Source: Micromonospora sp. C31 (GTDB lineage Bacteria > Actinomycetota > Actinomycetes > Mycobacteriales > Micromonosporaceae). Taken from it: 64,000 bases of DNA. Position 1 is the first letter of the stretch. Each line of letters begins with the position of its first letter. The DNA lies in the NCBI RefSeq assembly GCF_018070575.1, contig NZ_JAGPXN010000013.1, forward strand, positions 1-64,000. Reading direction: 5' to 3'. Under the pieces are notes generated by a model. It ran no database searches. It was not told the origin of the DNA and saw only the letters and a program-made list of their open reading frames with translations. The translations under genes and the position numbers were made by a program. Shown in pieces: positions 15,443 to 24,103 of the stretch.

Positions 15443-16669
15443 GTGACATCGACCGACGAGAAGCAGGTGCCGGGGCGGGAGCGGCAGCCGGCGGACAGGC
15501 CACTCCGGATCGCGGTCCTGATCAAGACGAACGACGGTGGGCTCTGGATCCTGCCGCAGGTGGAGGCCATGCGCCAGCGGGGACACGAGGTCGTCGTGGT
15601 GCTCCCACCGGGTGCCGGACGGCTCAGCGACGAGCTGCGCCGGCGCCACGTCGACGTGGTCGACTGCCCGTTCCCCTTCCGGCCGGGGCCGTCGATGCTG
15701 ACCGGGCTGTGGCGGCTCCGGCGCCTCATCCGCCGGCTGCGACCCGACGTGCTGCAATACCACCTGATCGCGTCCGCGTACGTGGCCCGGATGGCGACGG
15801 TCGGTCTGCCGGTGCGCCGGGTGCACACCGTGGCCGGGCCGCTCTACCTCGACTCTCCCGTGATCAGAACGGCCGAACGTCTCCTGTGGCGGTTGGACGA
15901 CACCATCATCTGCGGCTGCGTGAACGCCTCCGAGCGGTACGGCGCCCTGGGCTGCCCCGCGCCGCGCCGGGCCGTGGCCACGTACGGGGTGGACACCAGC
16001 GCCTTCGACCCGACGGGCGCCGGCCCCGGGACCCGGCTGGCCGCCCGCGCCGAACTGGGCCTGCCCCGCGACGCCTTCCTCGCCGTCATGGTCGCCTACG
16101 TGTATCCGCCGAAGCGGCTCGTGCACGGCGGGCGCGGCATCAAGGGACACGACGTGTTGCTCGCGGCGTGGCCGGAGTTCCGCCGGCGGCATCCGGACGC
16201 GCACCTGCTGCTGGTCGGCGGCGGTTGGACGGAGGCGGGAGTGGCGCACCGCCGGGAGCTGATCGAACGGTTCCGGGTCGCCGAGGATCCGACCATCACC
16301 TGGTTGGAGACCGTGCCCGACGTCCGTCCCTGCTACCACGCCGCCGACGTGAGCGTGAGCCCGTCGTTGAGCGAGAGCCACGGCGCGGCGGTCGAGGCGG
16401 GGGCGATGGGCGTGCCGAGCATCGTCAGCGACGCCGGCGGGCTCCCGGAGACGGTCGACGAGCGGTCCGGGTGGGTGGTTCCCCGCGACGACCCGGCGGC
16501 GCTGCTGGCCGCGCTCGACGACGCGTACGCCGAGTTCGCGCAGGGCCGTCTCGCCGACCGGGGCCGCGCCGCGCGCGACCGGATGGTGGAGCTGTTCGAC
16601 AACCGGCGGACCGCCCGGACGGTCGCCGACGTCTGCGAACGGGTGGCGGCCGTGGCGGGGCGCAGGTGA
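15443..16669 (+). CDS. Glycosyltransferase family 4
   Basis: A 408-residue GT-B glycosyltransferase. GTG 15443 is chosen because GAAGGGAG lies 10 bases upstream; an alternative GTG at 15407 has none. The N-domain opens IAVLIKTNDGGLWILPQVEAM. The C-domain has the E-x7-E motif of retaining GT4 enzymes in SESHGAAVEAGAMGVPSIVS, followed by DAGGLPETV. It should add a sugar to a lipid-linked acceptor in the cytoplasm. Position next to the Pgl-like genes suggests a second-sugar transferase acting on undecaprenyl-diphospho-bacillosamine. The donor is unknown. Its stop overlaps the next GT4 start. Confidence 0.85.
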   Translation: MTSTDEKQVPGRERQPADRPLRIAVLIKTNDGGLWILPQVEAMRQRGHEVVVVLPPGAGRLSDELRRRHVDVVDCPFPFRPGPSMLTGLWRLRRLIRRLRPDVLQYHLIASAYVARMATVGLPVRRVHTVAGPLYLDSPVIRTAERLLWRLDDTIICGCVNASERYGALGCPAPRRAVATYGVDTSAFDPTGAGPGTRLAARAELGLPRDAFLAVMVAYVYPPKRLVHGGRGIKGHDVLLAAWPEFRRRHPDAHLLLVGGGWTEAGVAHRRELIERFRVAEDPTITWLETVPDVRPCYHAADVSVSPSLSESHGAAVEAGAMGVPSIVSDAGGLPETVDERSGWVVPRDDPAALLAALDDAYAEFAQGRLADRGRAARDRMVELFDNRRTARTVADVCERVAAVAGRR

Positions 16670-17907
16670 GCGGCCCCGGCGGTGACCTGCCGGCCCGGGT
16701 CGTGGTGACGACCGAGTCGCGGTTCAGTCGGACGCCCGACGGGCGGGTCTGGGTCGAGGCCGGCCCGGACCACTCGGTCTGGCGGCGCTACCTGGTCGCG
16801 TTCGACCGGGTGCGGATAGCCGCCCGCACGCGGGACGTCGCCGAGGCACCCGCTGGCGCCGCCCGGGTGGACGGAGACGGTGTCGAGGTCTGGCCGCTGC
16901 CCTACTACGTCGGTCTCGGCCAGTACGTGCGTCAGCGCCGCGCGCTGGCCCGGGCGGCGGCGTCGGCGGCCGGTCCCGGTGACGCCGTCATCCTCCGGGT
17001 GCCCTCGCCGGTCGGGTCCCTGCTGGCCGTGGCGCGGGAGCGCGCCCGCCTGCCGTACGCCCTCGAGGTGATCGGTGACCCGTACGACGTGCTGGCCCCC
17101 GGCGTGGTCCGGCATCCGCTACGACCGGTGCTGCGGGCCGCGTCGACGCGGCGGCTGCGGCAGCAGTGCCGCAGCGCCGCCGCGGTGGCGTACGAGACGG
17201 AGCGGCACCTGCAGAGCCGCTACCCCGCACTGCCGACGGTCCCGACGGCCGGCATCTCCAGCGTGGACCTCCCCCCGGCGGCGTACGTCCCCCGGCCGCG
17301 GCCGGTCCGGCCGCGGCTGTCGGCGGCGACGCTCGTCTCGATCGGCTCGCTGGAGCAGCTCTACAAGGGCATCGACACCCTCATCGAGGCGCTGGCGCTG
17401 CTGACCGGTGACGGCCCGGCCGTCCGGCTGGTGCACGTGGGGGTCGGCGCGTACCGTCCGCAGCTCGAACAGCTCGCGGCACGGCTCGGTGTCGCCGGCC
17501 GGGTCACCTTCACCGGGCTGCTGCCCACCGTCGAGACGGTCCGCGCGCAACTGGACGCCGCGGACCTGTTCGTGCTGCCGTCGCGGACCGAGGGCCTGCC
17601 GCGGGCCCTGATCGAGGCCATGGCCCGGGCGCTGCCGGCCGTCGGCTCGACCGTCGGCGGCATTCCGGAGCTGCTCACCCGCGACGACCTGGTCCCACCG
17701 GACGACCCGGCGGCCCTGGCCGACCGGATCGCCGCCTTCCTGACCGACCCGGACCGGCTGGCCGGGGCGTCGGCCCGCAACCTGGCACGGGCCCGGCGGT
17801 ACGCCGCCGCGGAGTTGGACGAGCGGCGTGCCGCCTACTACCGGGCGGTCGCCGAGACGACGCGCCGCCGGTCGGGGCGGGGTCTCCCGGTGCCGGTCGC
17901 GCGCTGA
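16666..17907 (+). CDS. Glycosyltransferase family 4
   Basis: A 413-residue GT-B enzyme. The GTG at 16666 overlaps the preceding stop. The C-terminal domain has the E-x7-E motif in SRTEGLPRALIEAMARALP and the acceptor/donor-loop motif SIGSLEQLYKGIDTLIEAL, typical of the GT4 superfamily. It closes the plus-strand arm of the locus, 21 bases before a bidirectional terminator. By position it probably adds a later sugar of the repeat unit made from the Pgl-like pathway. It shares only family-level resemblance with the adjacent GT4, so it is not a recent duplicate. Confidence 0.85.
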   Translation: MSGPGGDLPARVVVTTESRFSRTPDGRVWVEAGPDHSVWRRYLVAFDRVRIAARTRDVAEAPAGAARVDGDGVEVWPLPYYVGLGQYVRQRRALARAAASAAGPGDAVILRVPSPVGSLLAVARERARLPYALEVIGDPYDVLAPGVVRHPLRPVLRAASTRRLRQQCRSAAAVAYETERHLQSRYPALPTVPTAGISSVDLPPAAYVPRPRPVRPRLSAATLVSIGSLEQLYKGIDTLIEALALLTGDGPAVRLVHVGVGAYRPQLEQLAARLGVAGRVTFTGLLPTVETVRAQLDAADLFVLPSRTEGLPRALIEAMARALPAVGSTVGGIPELLTRDDLVPPDDPAALADRIAAFLTDPDRLAGASARNLARARRYAAAELDERRAAYYRAVAETTRRRSGRGLPVPVAR

Positions 17908-17928
17908 GCGACGCACCCGTGACGACGA

Positions 17929-17962
17929 CGTCCCGGCGCACCACGATCGGTGCGCCGGGACG
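17929..17962. terminator. Bidirectional terminator between convergent operons
   Basis: Inverted repeat CGTCCCGGCGCACC (17929-17942) and GGTGCGCCGGGACG (17949-17962) with a 6-base loop. It is centred in the 70-base gap between two convergent glycosyltransferase genes. Confidence 0.8.
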
Positions 17963-17977
17963 CTGTCCGTGCGGTGC

Positions 17978-19396
17978 CTAGCGGCGATGGTTGGTCGTGG
18001 CGGTGCCGGCCTGCGAGCCGGTCGTGCCCCGCTGCGCGGCCTCCCGCAGGATCTCCAGGAAACCGCGAAGCTGGTCCTCCCGGTAGAGACCGTCGAGGGC
18101 GGCGGCGGGGACGGCGGGTACCTGTCCGGTCCGGTCCTTGACGGCGAGCCACTCGCGGAGCCGGGCCGCGATCGTCTCCCGGTCGTTGCCGACCACTCCG
18201 GCGCCGCGGGTACGCAGCAGGTGGGCCGCCACGCCGCCCTCGTAGCCGAGCAGCAGGATGGGGCGGCGGGCGAGCAGGTAGTCGAAGATCTTGCCGGTGT
18301 ACGTGCCGATGTCGCGCGGGTCGTTCCACATGAGCAGGACGAGTACGTCCGCCTCGGCCTGGACACGCCAGGACTTCTCGGCGGAGACGTGGCCGAGGAG
18401 CGTGACGGAGTCGACGACGCCGGCCCGCTCGGCGGCCGCCCGGACGATGCCGTGGTCGTCACCGGCGAAGACCGCGTGCACCCGGGTCGCGTCCGGGCCC
18501 AGCAGCGCGATGGCGTCCAGGAGCGGTCCCGGGTCGCGCTTGCCGGGATAGACGTAACCGGTGTGGGCCAGGGTCAGCGTGGACGTCGCCGAAGGGCCGC
18601 CGGCCGGCGACGGGGCCGGCCGGCGGTCGATGCCGTTCATCACCACGCGGGCGTCGACGCCGAAGGCACGCCGCAACGTGTCCGCCAGCGGCTCGGAGAC
18701 GGTCACGCAGGTGGTGACCGTTCGCAGCACCCGCTGCTCCAACCGCCGGTCGAGGGCGCGGCGGGGACCGGACCGGACCCAGTACTCGTTGCCGACCGAC
18801 CAGAGGTCGCGGTAGTCGGCCACCCAGGGAACGCCGAGCCGCCGGGCCAGGGACGCCGCCACCACGAATCCGGAGAACGGTGGGCCGGAGGCGACGATCA
18901 CGTCGGGACGCCACCGGTCCGGCCCGCGCAGGAACCCCCGGACGGCCGCCCTGATCCAGTTGACCTGCGGGTCGGGCACGAGCAGTTCCATGCCGGCCTT
19001 CCAGACCCAGCCCTTCGCGACGGCGCGGGCCGACGCGAATCTGCTCGGCGCCGGTGCCGCGCCACCGGTCGCCGACTCGCCCGTACCGGCCGACCGGTTG
19101 AGCCGGGGCAGACGCGGCGTCGGTTCCGCCCGGACGATCGACGCCTCCGCCAGGCCGGCGTCGCCCCCCTCGGGGGACGGCGCGACGGCGGTGAGGACGC
19201 GGACGTCCCAGCCGTGGTCGCGGGCGAACCCGGCGAGGGCGGCCGGCCGGCGGGCGCCGACCGTCTCCGCCGGCGGGAAGTGGTACGACACGATGAGCAG
19301 CCGCGGCGAGTCGCGACCGTCGGACGACGCGGGCCTCGGCAGGTCGGCGGGCTGGGCGTCGCCCGTACCGGCCCCGCCCGCAGAATCACCTCTCAT
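17978..19396 (-). CDS. Glycosyltransferase family 4, WbuB-like
   Basis: A 472-residue protein. ATG 19396 has GGGGAG 7-12 bases upstream; the open frame extends 24 codons further but without a ribosome binding site. The N-domain begins LLIVSYHFPPAETVGARRPAAL, the typical opening of WbuB-like GT4 enzymes. The C-domain has a donor-loop region HTGYVYPGKRDPGPLLDAI and, instead of a classical E-x7-E, the variant GTYTGKIFDYLLARRPIL. A long low-complexity linker follows the N-domain. It is the last gene of the minus-strand operon, separated by 145 bases from the flippase gene, a gap in which I see nothing but the ribosome binding site. Confidence 0.84.
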   Translation of the reverse strand: MRGDSAGGAGTGDAQPADLPRPASSDGRDSPRLLIVSYHFPPAETVGARRPAALAGFARDHGWDVRVLTAVAPSPEGGDAGLAEASIVRAEPTPRLPRLNRSAGTGESATGGAAPAPSRFASARAVAKGWVWKAGMELLVPDPQVNWIRAAVRGFLRGPDRWRPDVIVASGPPFSGFVVAASLARRLGVPWVADYRDLWSVGNEYWVRSGPRRALDRRLEQRVLRTVTTCVTVSEPLADTLRRAFGVDARVVMNGIDRRPAPSPAGGPSATSTLTLAHTGYVYPGKRDPGPLLDAIALLGPDATRVHAVFAGDDHGIVRAAAERAGVVDSVTLLGHVSAEKSWRVQAEADVLVLLMWNDPRDIGTYTGKIFDYLLARRPILLLGYEGGVAAHLLRTRGAGVVGNDRETIAARLREWLAVKDRTGQVPAVPAAALDGLYREDQLRGFLEILREAAQRGTTGSQAGTATTNHRR

Positions 19397-19541
19397 CGTC
19401 GGCTCCCCGCACCGGTGGTGGCTGGCGTCTCGCCGTGGCGGCACGCATCGCTTCGGGCTCCTCTCCACATCGACAATCGGTCAACGAGTCCCCGGCGGTC
19501 AGGACACGCCGGAAGCTGGCAGGCCCTTCCCGCAGGCGTCC

Positions 19542-20849
19542 TCACCCGCTCGCGAGGAGTTCCCGCCCGGTCGGGACGTCCGGCGCCGCGCGGGCGGCGG
19601 CCGTGACCACGCGCAGCGCCATCCACCACGACGCGGCGTACGCGAGAGCGCCCGTGACGCTCAGGGACCAGATCGCGGCCAGCGGCGGCAGACCGCTCAC
19701 GGCGACCACGCAGACCGCGCCCGAGACGAGCAGTGCCCGGCCCACGTCCCAGCCGAGTTGCCAGCCATGGCGCTCGAAGACGACCAACGCCTGGGACAGC
19801 GGTGTGGCGACGAACTGGGTGGCCATGAAGAGGGCCATGACCTGCGCGTACGTGCCGCTGGTCCGCCACTGCGCGCCGAAGACGAGCCCGAACGCGGTGG
19901 GCGCGGCGACGGCGACGGCCATGGCGCTGACCGCACCGACCAGCACGAGTTTCCTGGTCGCGCGTACGAAGATCAGCCGGGCCGAGCCGGGGCTCTCCCG
20001 CACCGCCCGGGACATCTCCGCGAGGTAGACCTGCGCGACGGCGGACGCCACCAGCGCGGTGGGTACGGCGATGATGCGCTGGGTCATCCCCAGCCAACCG
20101 GCGACGGCGCTGCCGTACCAGGCCGCCACGAGGAGGACGGGAAGCTGCGTCCCGAGGACGTTCAGCAGCCCCGAGGGTGCGAGCAGCAGCGGGAAACGCC
20201 GGTAGCGGCGCGAGACCCGCAGCAGGTCACGCCGCCCGGCGCGCGTCTGACGGGCCCACAGGCCCGCGCCGCGCAGCAGCACCAGCGCCGAGGCGATCTG
20301 CCCGGCCCCGAGACCGAGCGCCAGCCCACCGGGGCGCAGCCCGGCCAGGCCCGCCGCGAGCTGGGTGGTCACGATGGCGGCGGACTGCGCCAGGTTCCGT
20401 CGGCCGATCACGCCGAAGCGTCGGCGACGCACCGCGAGCTGGTTCAGCACCAGGACCACACCCATCGCCGCCGCCGCGGGCGGCACCATCCACAACCAGT
20501 GCTCCAGCGCGGGCTGGCCGAACAGGGCCGCAAGCCGACCGCCCCAGACCCCGACGGCCACCGCGCCCACCACGGCGGTGGTGCAGGCGGCGACGCATCC
20601 CAGCACGACCAGGGCGTGTGCGTCACGCTCCCGCTCGGGAAGCGGGACGGCCATCTCGAAGCGGAGGGCCGCGACCGTACCGATGATCGCCACCAGGGCC
20701 GTGACGACGGCGAACGTTCCGAAGTCGGTCGGGCGGTAGAGCCGGGCCAGCAGAGGCGCCGCCGCCAGTGCGAGCAGTTGCCCCCCGGCCGAGCCGGCGG
20801 CGATCGAGAGGACCCCCCGCAGGCTCGCCGACATCCGAGCCGACGGCAT
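19542..20849 (-). CDS. Wzx-like polysaccharide flippase (MATE/MVF-related)
   Basis: A 435-residue integral membrane protein with about 12 predicted helices and few charged segments. The N-terminal signature (SAGGQLLALAAAPLLARLYRPTDFGTFAVV) is that of polysaccharide-biosynthesis flippases that move undecaprenyl-linked repeat units across the cytoplasmic membrane. ATG 20849 is preceded by GGTGAGGGG; another ATG lies 5 codons inside. It begins 5 bases after the stop of the Wzy-like gene, so both are in one operon. The joint presence of flippase and polymerase supports a Wzx/Wzy-dependent assembly system. Confidence 0.85.
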   Translation of the reverse strand: MPSARMSASLRGVLSIAAGSAGGQLLALAAAPLLARLYRPTDFGTFAVVTALVAIIGTVAALRFEMAVPLPERERDAHALVVLGCVAACTTAVVGAVAVGVWGGRLAALFGQPALEHWLWMVPPAAAAMGVVLVLNQLAVRRRRFGVIGRRNLAQSAAIVTTQLAAGLAGLRPGGLALGLGAGQIASALVLLRGAGLWARQTRAGRRDLLRVSRRYRRFPLLLAPSGLLNVLGTQLPVLLVAAWYGSAVAGWLGMTQRIIAVPTALVASAVAQVYLAEMSRAVRESPGSARLIFVRATRKLVLVGAVSAMAVAVAAPTAFGLVFGAQWRTSGTYAQVMALFMATQFVATPLSQALVVFERHGWQLGWDVGRALLVSGAVCVVAVSGLPPLAAIWSLSVTGALAYAASWWMALRVVTAAARAAPDVPTGRELLASG

Positions 20850-20854
20850 GCCCC

Positions 20855-22135
20855 TCACCGGCGCGCGTACCCCCGGTGGCCGCGCGGGTGCGCCGCCGGC
20901 CCGGTGTGCCGCGGCGGCCCCGTCCCGGTCGGGGTCGTGTCCGCCGGCCTCCGCCCCCGCAGCAGCAGCACCAGCAGACCGAGAGCCAGCGACACGAACA
21001 GCCCACGGCTGGCGTTGACGTCCCCGGACGTCGACACGGCCACCGCGTTGAACGCCACCATCGCGAGGACGAAGCCGGCGACCGCGTCCGACCGCGCCGC
21101 GCCCCACAGCCGCACCGCCGTCACCAGGCAGAGGAGGATGAAGGCGCCGCCCACCAGCCAGCCCGCCTCGGCGAGCAGTTCCAGCCAGAGGTTGTGCGGG
21201 TAGTCGTGCTCGACCATCCAGGAGTGGCTGGTCCAGTTGCCGTAGCCGACGCCACCCGGATGCTCGGCGATGATCGACATCGTGCGCTCGCGCATCTCCG
21301 CCCGCGCGGTCTCGGCCAGTTCCTCCGACGGATCCACGACGAGGGCGTACATCCGCGGCGGAAGCAGGGACGGCAGGGCCAGCACCACGACGACCAACGC
21401 GCCCATCAGACCGACGCCGACCCACTCGCGGCGCCCGCGGCGGACCTTGCGCCGAAACCCGGACAGGACCAGGGCGAACAGCGCGACGACCGCCGCCACC
21501 AGCGGCCCACGGGAGCCGGTGGCGAACAGCCCCAGCGCGAGCAGCACCACCAGGGCGGAGGCCCGCGGCATGGACAACCGCCGGCAGAAGTAGAGCCAGA
21601 TGGCGGCGACGACCGCGAGGCCGATGGCGCGGGCCAACCAGATGGGGTTGGAGCCGAAGCCGGCCGCCCGACCGTCACGGGCACCGCTGGCCAGCGCGGC
21701 GACGGCCAGTACGACACCGCAGAGGACGACGGCCAGGGCGAACGCCTCGATGTCCCGCTGGCTGCGGATGACCGCGACGGCCACGGTGGCGAGCAGGGTC
21801 ACGGTGACGAGCAGGATCAACTTGAGCTGGCCGTAGTCCGTCTCCGGCCGGCGCAGGACACCGGGCAGGGCGAGGACACCGAACACCACCACGACCCAGA
21901 AGACGACGACCCGCGCCCGCGACTCGGGCCGCAGCATCTCGTTGAAGACGATCAGCACGGCCAGGGCCGCCGCGGTCAGCAGGAAGGCCCGCCCGAACGC
22001 GCGTGGAAACTGGTCGAAGTTCAGCAGGAGCATCACGGTGACCGCACGCACCAGCGTGGACCAGGCGCCGGTGCGGCGTCCCGGTCGCGTCGTGGCGTGC
22101 GGGCCGGCCGGCACCGGCTGGGCGAGCCGGCTCAC
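20855..22135 (-). CDS. O-antigen ligase/polymerase-like membrane protein (Wzy)
   Basis: A 426-residue protein with 10-12 hydrophobic helices. The large extracytoplasmic loop contains EHPGGVGYGNWTSHSW and DYPHNLWLELLAEAGWLVGG, which match the His-Asn-x-x-Leu and Glu-x-Gly signature of the O-antigen ligase/Wzy family. Such enzymes polymerise or transfer lipid-linked oligosaccharides on the outer face of the membrane. GTG 22135 overlaps the stop of the LegB-like gene. A Gly/Pro/His-rich cytoplasmic tail ends the protein. Whether it polymerises repeats or ligates them to another carrier cannot be decided from sequence. Confidence 0.85.
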   Translation of the reverse strand: MSRLAQPVPAGPHATTRPGRRTGAWSTLVRAVTVMLLLNFDQFPRAFGRAFLLTAAALAVLIVFNEMLRPESRARVVVFWVVVVFGVLALPGVLRRPETDYGQLKLILLVTVTLLATVAVAVIRSQRDIEAFALAVVLCGVVLAVAALASGARDGRAAGFGSNPIWLARAIGLAVVAAIWLYFCRRLSMPRASALVVLLALGLFATGSRGPLVAAVVALFALVLSGFRRKVRRGRREWVGVGLMGALVVVVLALPSLLPPRMYALVVDPSEELAETARAEMRERTMSIIAEHPGGVGYGNWTSHSWMVEHDYPHNLWLELLAEAGWLVGGAFILLCLVTAVRLWGAARSDAVAGFVLAMVAFNAVAVSTSGDVNASRGLFVSLALGLLVLLLRGRRPADTTPTGTGPPRHTGPAAHPRGHRGYARR

Positions 22136-23139
22136 ACCGCCCGCTCCGCCCGGTACCGGGCCAGGTTGGCCGGGTCGAGGAACCACTCCACGGTCGCCTT
22201 GAGCCCGTCGTCGAGCGTGGCGACCGGCTGCCACCCGGTGGCCGTACGCAGCAGACGGTTGTCGCCGACCAGCCGCTCCACCTCGGAGTCGGCCGGGCGC
22301 AGCCGCGCCTCGGAGACCCGGATCTCCGGTTCGGCGCCGAACATCGCCGCGATCCGGCGCACGAGTTCCCCGATGGCCGTCTCCTGACCGGTGGCCGCCT
22401 GGAAGACCCGCCCCACCACGGCCGACTCCGGCGCCTCCCCGACGGCGCGGAAGGCGGCCACGGTGTCGGTGACGTAGAGCAGGTCCCGGGTGGTACGCAG
22501 CGCGCCCAGCTCCACCGCGCCGGTGCCCCGGGCCAGCTGACTGACGATGGTCGGGATGACCGCGCGGGTGGACTGCCGGGGCCCGTACGTGTTGAAGGGG
22601 CGCAGGGTGACCACCGGCAGCCCGAAGCTGAGGTGGTAGCTCTCGGCCAGTTTGTCGGCGCCGATCTTCGTGGCGGCGTACGGGGACTGCCCACGCAGCC
22701 GGTGTTCCTCCGTCATCGGTACCGTCGTCGCGGTGCCGTACACCTCGCTGGTGGAGGTGACCACGACCCGGCCGGTGCCGGCGGACCGCGCGCTCTCCAG
22801 CACGTTCAGGGTGCCCGTGACGTTGGTGTCGACGTAGGACTGCGGTGCCAGATAGGAGTACGGGATTCCGCCCAGCGCGGCCAGGTGGTAGACGACGGAG
22901 GCGCCGTCGACCAGGCGTTGGACCATGCCACGGTCCCGGATGTCCCCGGCGACCACCTCGACGTCGGCGAGCTGCTCGGGACCGAACGTGTCCAGCCAAC
23001 CGTGCGTGCCGGCGCCGTTGTAGTGCACGAAGGCGCGCACCCGGTGACCGGCGGCGGCGAGGGCCTCGACCAGGTGCGAGCCGATGAAGCCGCCCGCACC
23101 GGTGACCACCACCGGATCCGTGACGGGGTGTGCCGTCAT
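22132..23139 (-). CDS. LegB-like NAD-dependent sugar 4,6-dehydratase (extended SDR)
   Basis: A 335-residue extended SDR. The NAD motif is VVTGAGGFIGSHL. The segments GIPYSYLAPQSYVDTNVTGT, TSTSEVYGTA, SPYAATKIGADKLAESY and RPFNTYGPRQSTRAVIPTI are very like LegB, the dehydratase acting on a GlcNAc nucleotide in legionaminic acid synthesis. The catalytic YxxxK is YAATK. The start is ATG 23139 after GGAGCAGAGG. The other legionaminic genes (synthase, hydrolysing epimerase) are not in the window, so a 4-keto-6-deoxy amino sugar, rather than a nonulosonic acid, is the safer prediction. A neighbouring nucleotidyltransferase could supply the nucleotide sugar. Confidence 0.82.
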   Translation of the reverse strand: MTAHPVTDPVVVTGAGGFIGSHLVEALAAAGHRVRAFVHYNGAGTHGWLDTFGPEQLADVEVVAGDIRDRGMVQRLVDGASVVYHLAALGGIPYSYLAPQSYVDTNVTGTLNVLESARSAGTGRVVVTSTSEVYGTATTVPMTEEHRLRGQSPYAATKIGADKLAESYHLSFGLPVVTLRPFNTYGPRQSTRAVIPTIVSQLARGTGAVELGALRTTRDLLYVTDTVAAFRAVGEAPESAVVGRVFQAATGQETAIGELVRRIAAMFGAEPEIRVSEARLRPADSEVERLVGDNRLLRTATGWQPVATLDDGLKATVEWFLDPANLARYRAERAV

Positions 23140-23191
23140 GTCCTCTGCTCCTTCTTCTTCTGCTGGCGGCCCCACCGGGGCCGCGGTGGCG

Positions 23192-24103
23192 TCAGCCGGC
23201 GGGCGCGAACGGACGAACGTCGGGCGCGGCGACCGCCGCGCCCCAGACGGTCCGGATCGAGTCGGCCAGGTCGTGTCGCGGCGCCCAGCCCAACGTGGAT
23301 CGGGCCCGGCGGATGTCGGCGCGGACCCAGTCGACCGCCGCCGACCGGGGTGACGGGGAGCGGTCCTCGTGCAGGCGTACCGTCGTGCCCGCCGTCTCGA
23401 CCAGGAGCCGCACCGCGTCGCGCACCCGGACGGCACGACCGCTGCCGACGTTGACGATGCGGGCCGGGAGGGCGGGGGCGTGCACGGCGGCGCGCACGGC
23501 CGCCGCCACGTCGCGGACGTCGACGAAGTCGCGGTGGGCGTCCAGTGGACCGGTGCGCAGTTCGGCGTCGGGCGCGCCCCGGCGCAGCAGCGCGGCGACC
23601 CGCCCGAGCAGCGTCGTCGCCGGGAGCCCCGGACCGATCGGGTTGAAGACCCGCAGTACCACGGCGTCGACCCGGCCGGCGCGGGCCGCCAGCTCGGTCA
23701 GCCGGGTGGCCGCGGCCTGGCTGACGCCGTAGTCGCTGACCGGTTGCGCCGGGTCGTCCTCGCTCATCGACGACCCGAACGGCGTCGGTCCGTACTCGGC
23801 CGCCGAGCCGAGCCGCACCAGGCGGGCCGTCGGCGCCGCGACCGCCACCGCCTCCACCAGCCGCGCGGCGACGACCGTGTTCGCCAGGACGAGGTCGGCC
23901 GCGGTCCCGCTCACCGCGCCCACGCAGGTGACCACCGCGTCGGGGCGTACCGAGGTGAGCAGTGCGCGCAGGTCCTCGGTGTCGCAGCGGGCGAGGTCGC
24001 ACTCGGCGCGCGTGGGGCAGACCAGGTCGCCGTCGACTTCCAGGGCCCGCCGGACGTGTGTCCCGAGGAAGCCCGAGGCGCCGAGGACGAGGGTCCTGCT
24101 CAT
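23192..24103 (-). CDS. NAD-dependent epimerase/dehydratase-like SDR with altered catalytic Lys
   Basis: A 303-residue atypical/extended SDR. The cofactor motif LVLGASGFLGTH is intact, and the upstream Ser/Thr region is LVRLGSAAEYGP. Where extended SDRs have YxxxK, this protein reads YGVSQ in SDYGVSQAAATRL; the codon is CAG, so the Lys is Gln. Loss of the Lys that lowers the Tyr pKa may mean a changed mechanism, a structural role or a weak enzyme. The C-domain (HRDFVDVRDVAAAVRAA, VNVGSGRAVRVRD) retains sugar-nucleotide epimerase features. ATG 24103 overlaps the nucleotidyltransferase stop, so the two are coupled. Confidence 0.82.
   Translation of the reverse strand: MSRTLVLGASGFLGTHVRRALEVDGDLVCPTRAECDLARCDTEDLRALLTSVRPDAVVTCVGAVSGTAADLVLANTVVAARLVEAVAVAAPTARLVRLGSAAEYGPTPFGSSMSEDDPAQPVSDYGVSQAAATRLTELAARAGRVDAVVLRVFNPIGPGLPATTLLGRVAALLRRGAPDAELRTGPLDAHRDFVDVRDVAAAVRAAVHAPALPARIVNVGSGRAVRVRDAVRLLVETAGTTVRLHEDRSPSPRSAAVDWVRADIRRARSTLGWAPRHDLADSIRTVWGAAVAAPDVRPFAPAG

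Noticed and set aside
18960..21203. A 747-codon plus-strand frame over the flippase and Wzy genes
   Set aside because: Shadow frame; the minus strand encodes coherent membrane proteins with family motifs and coupled starts.
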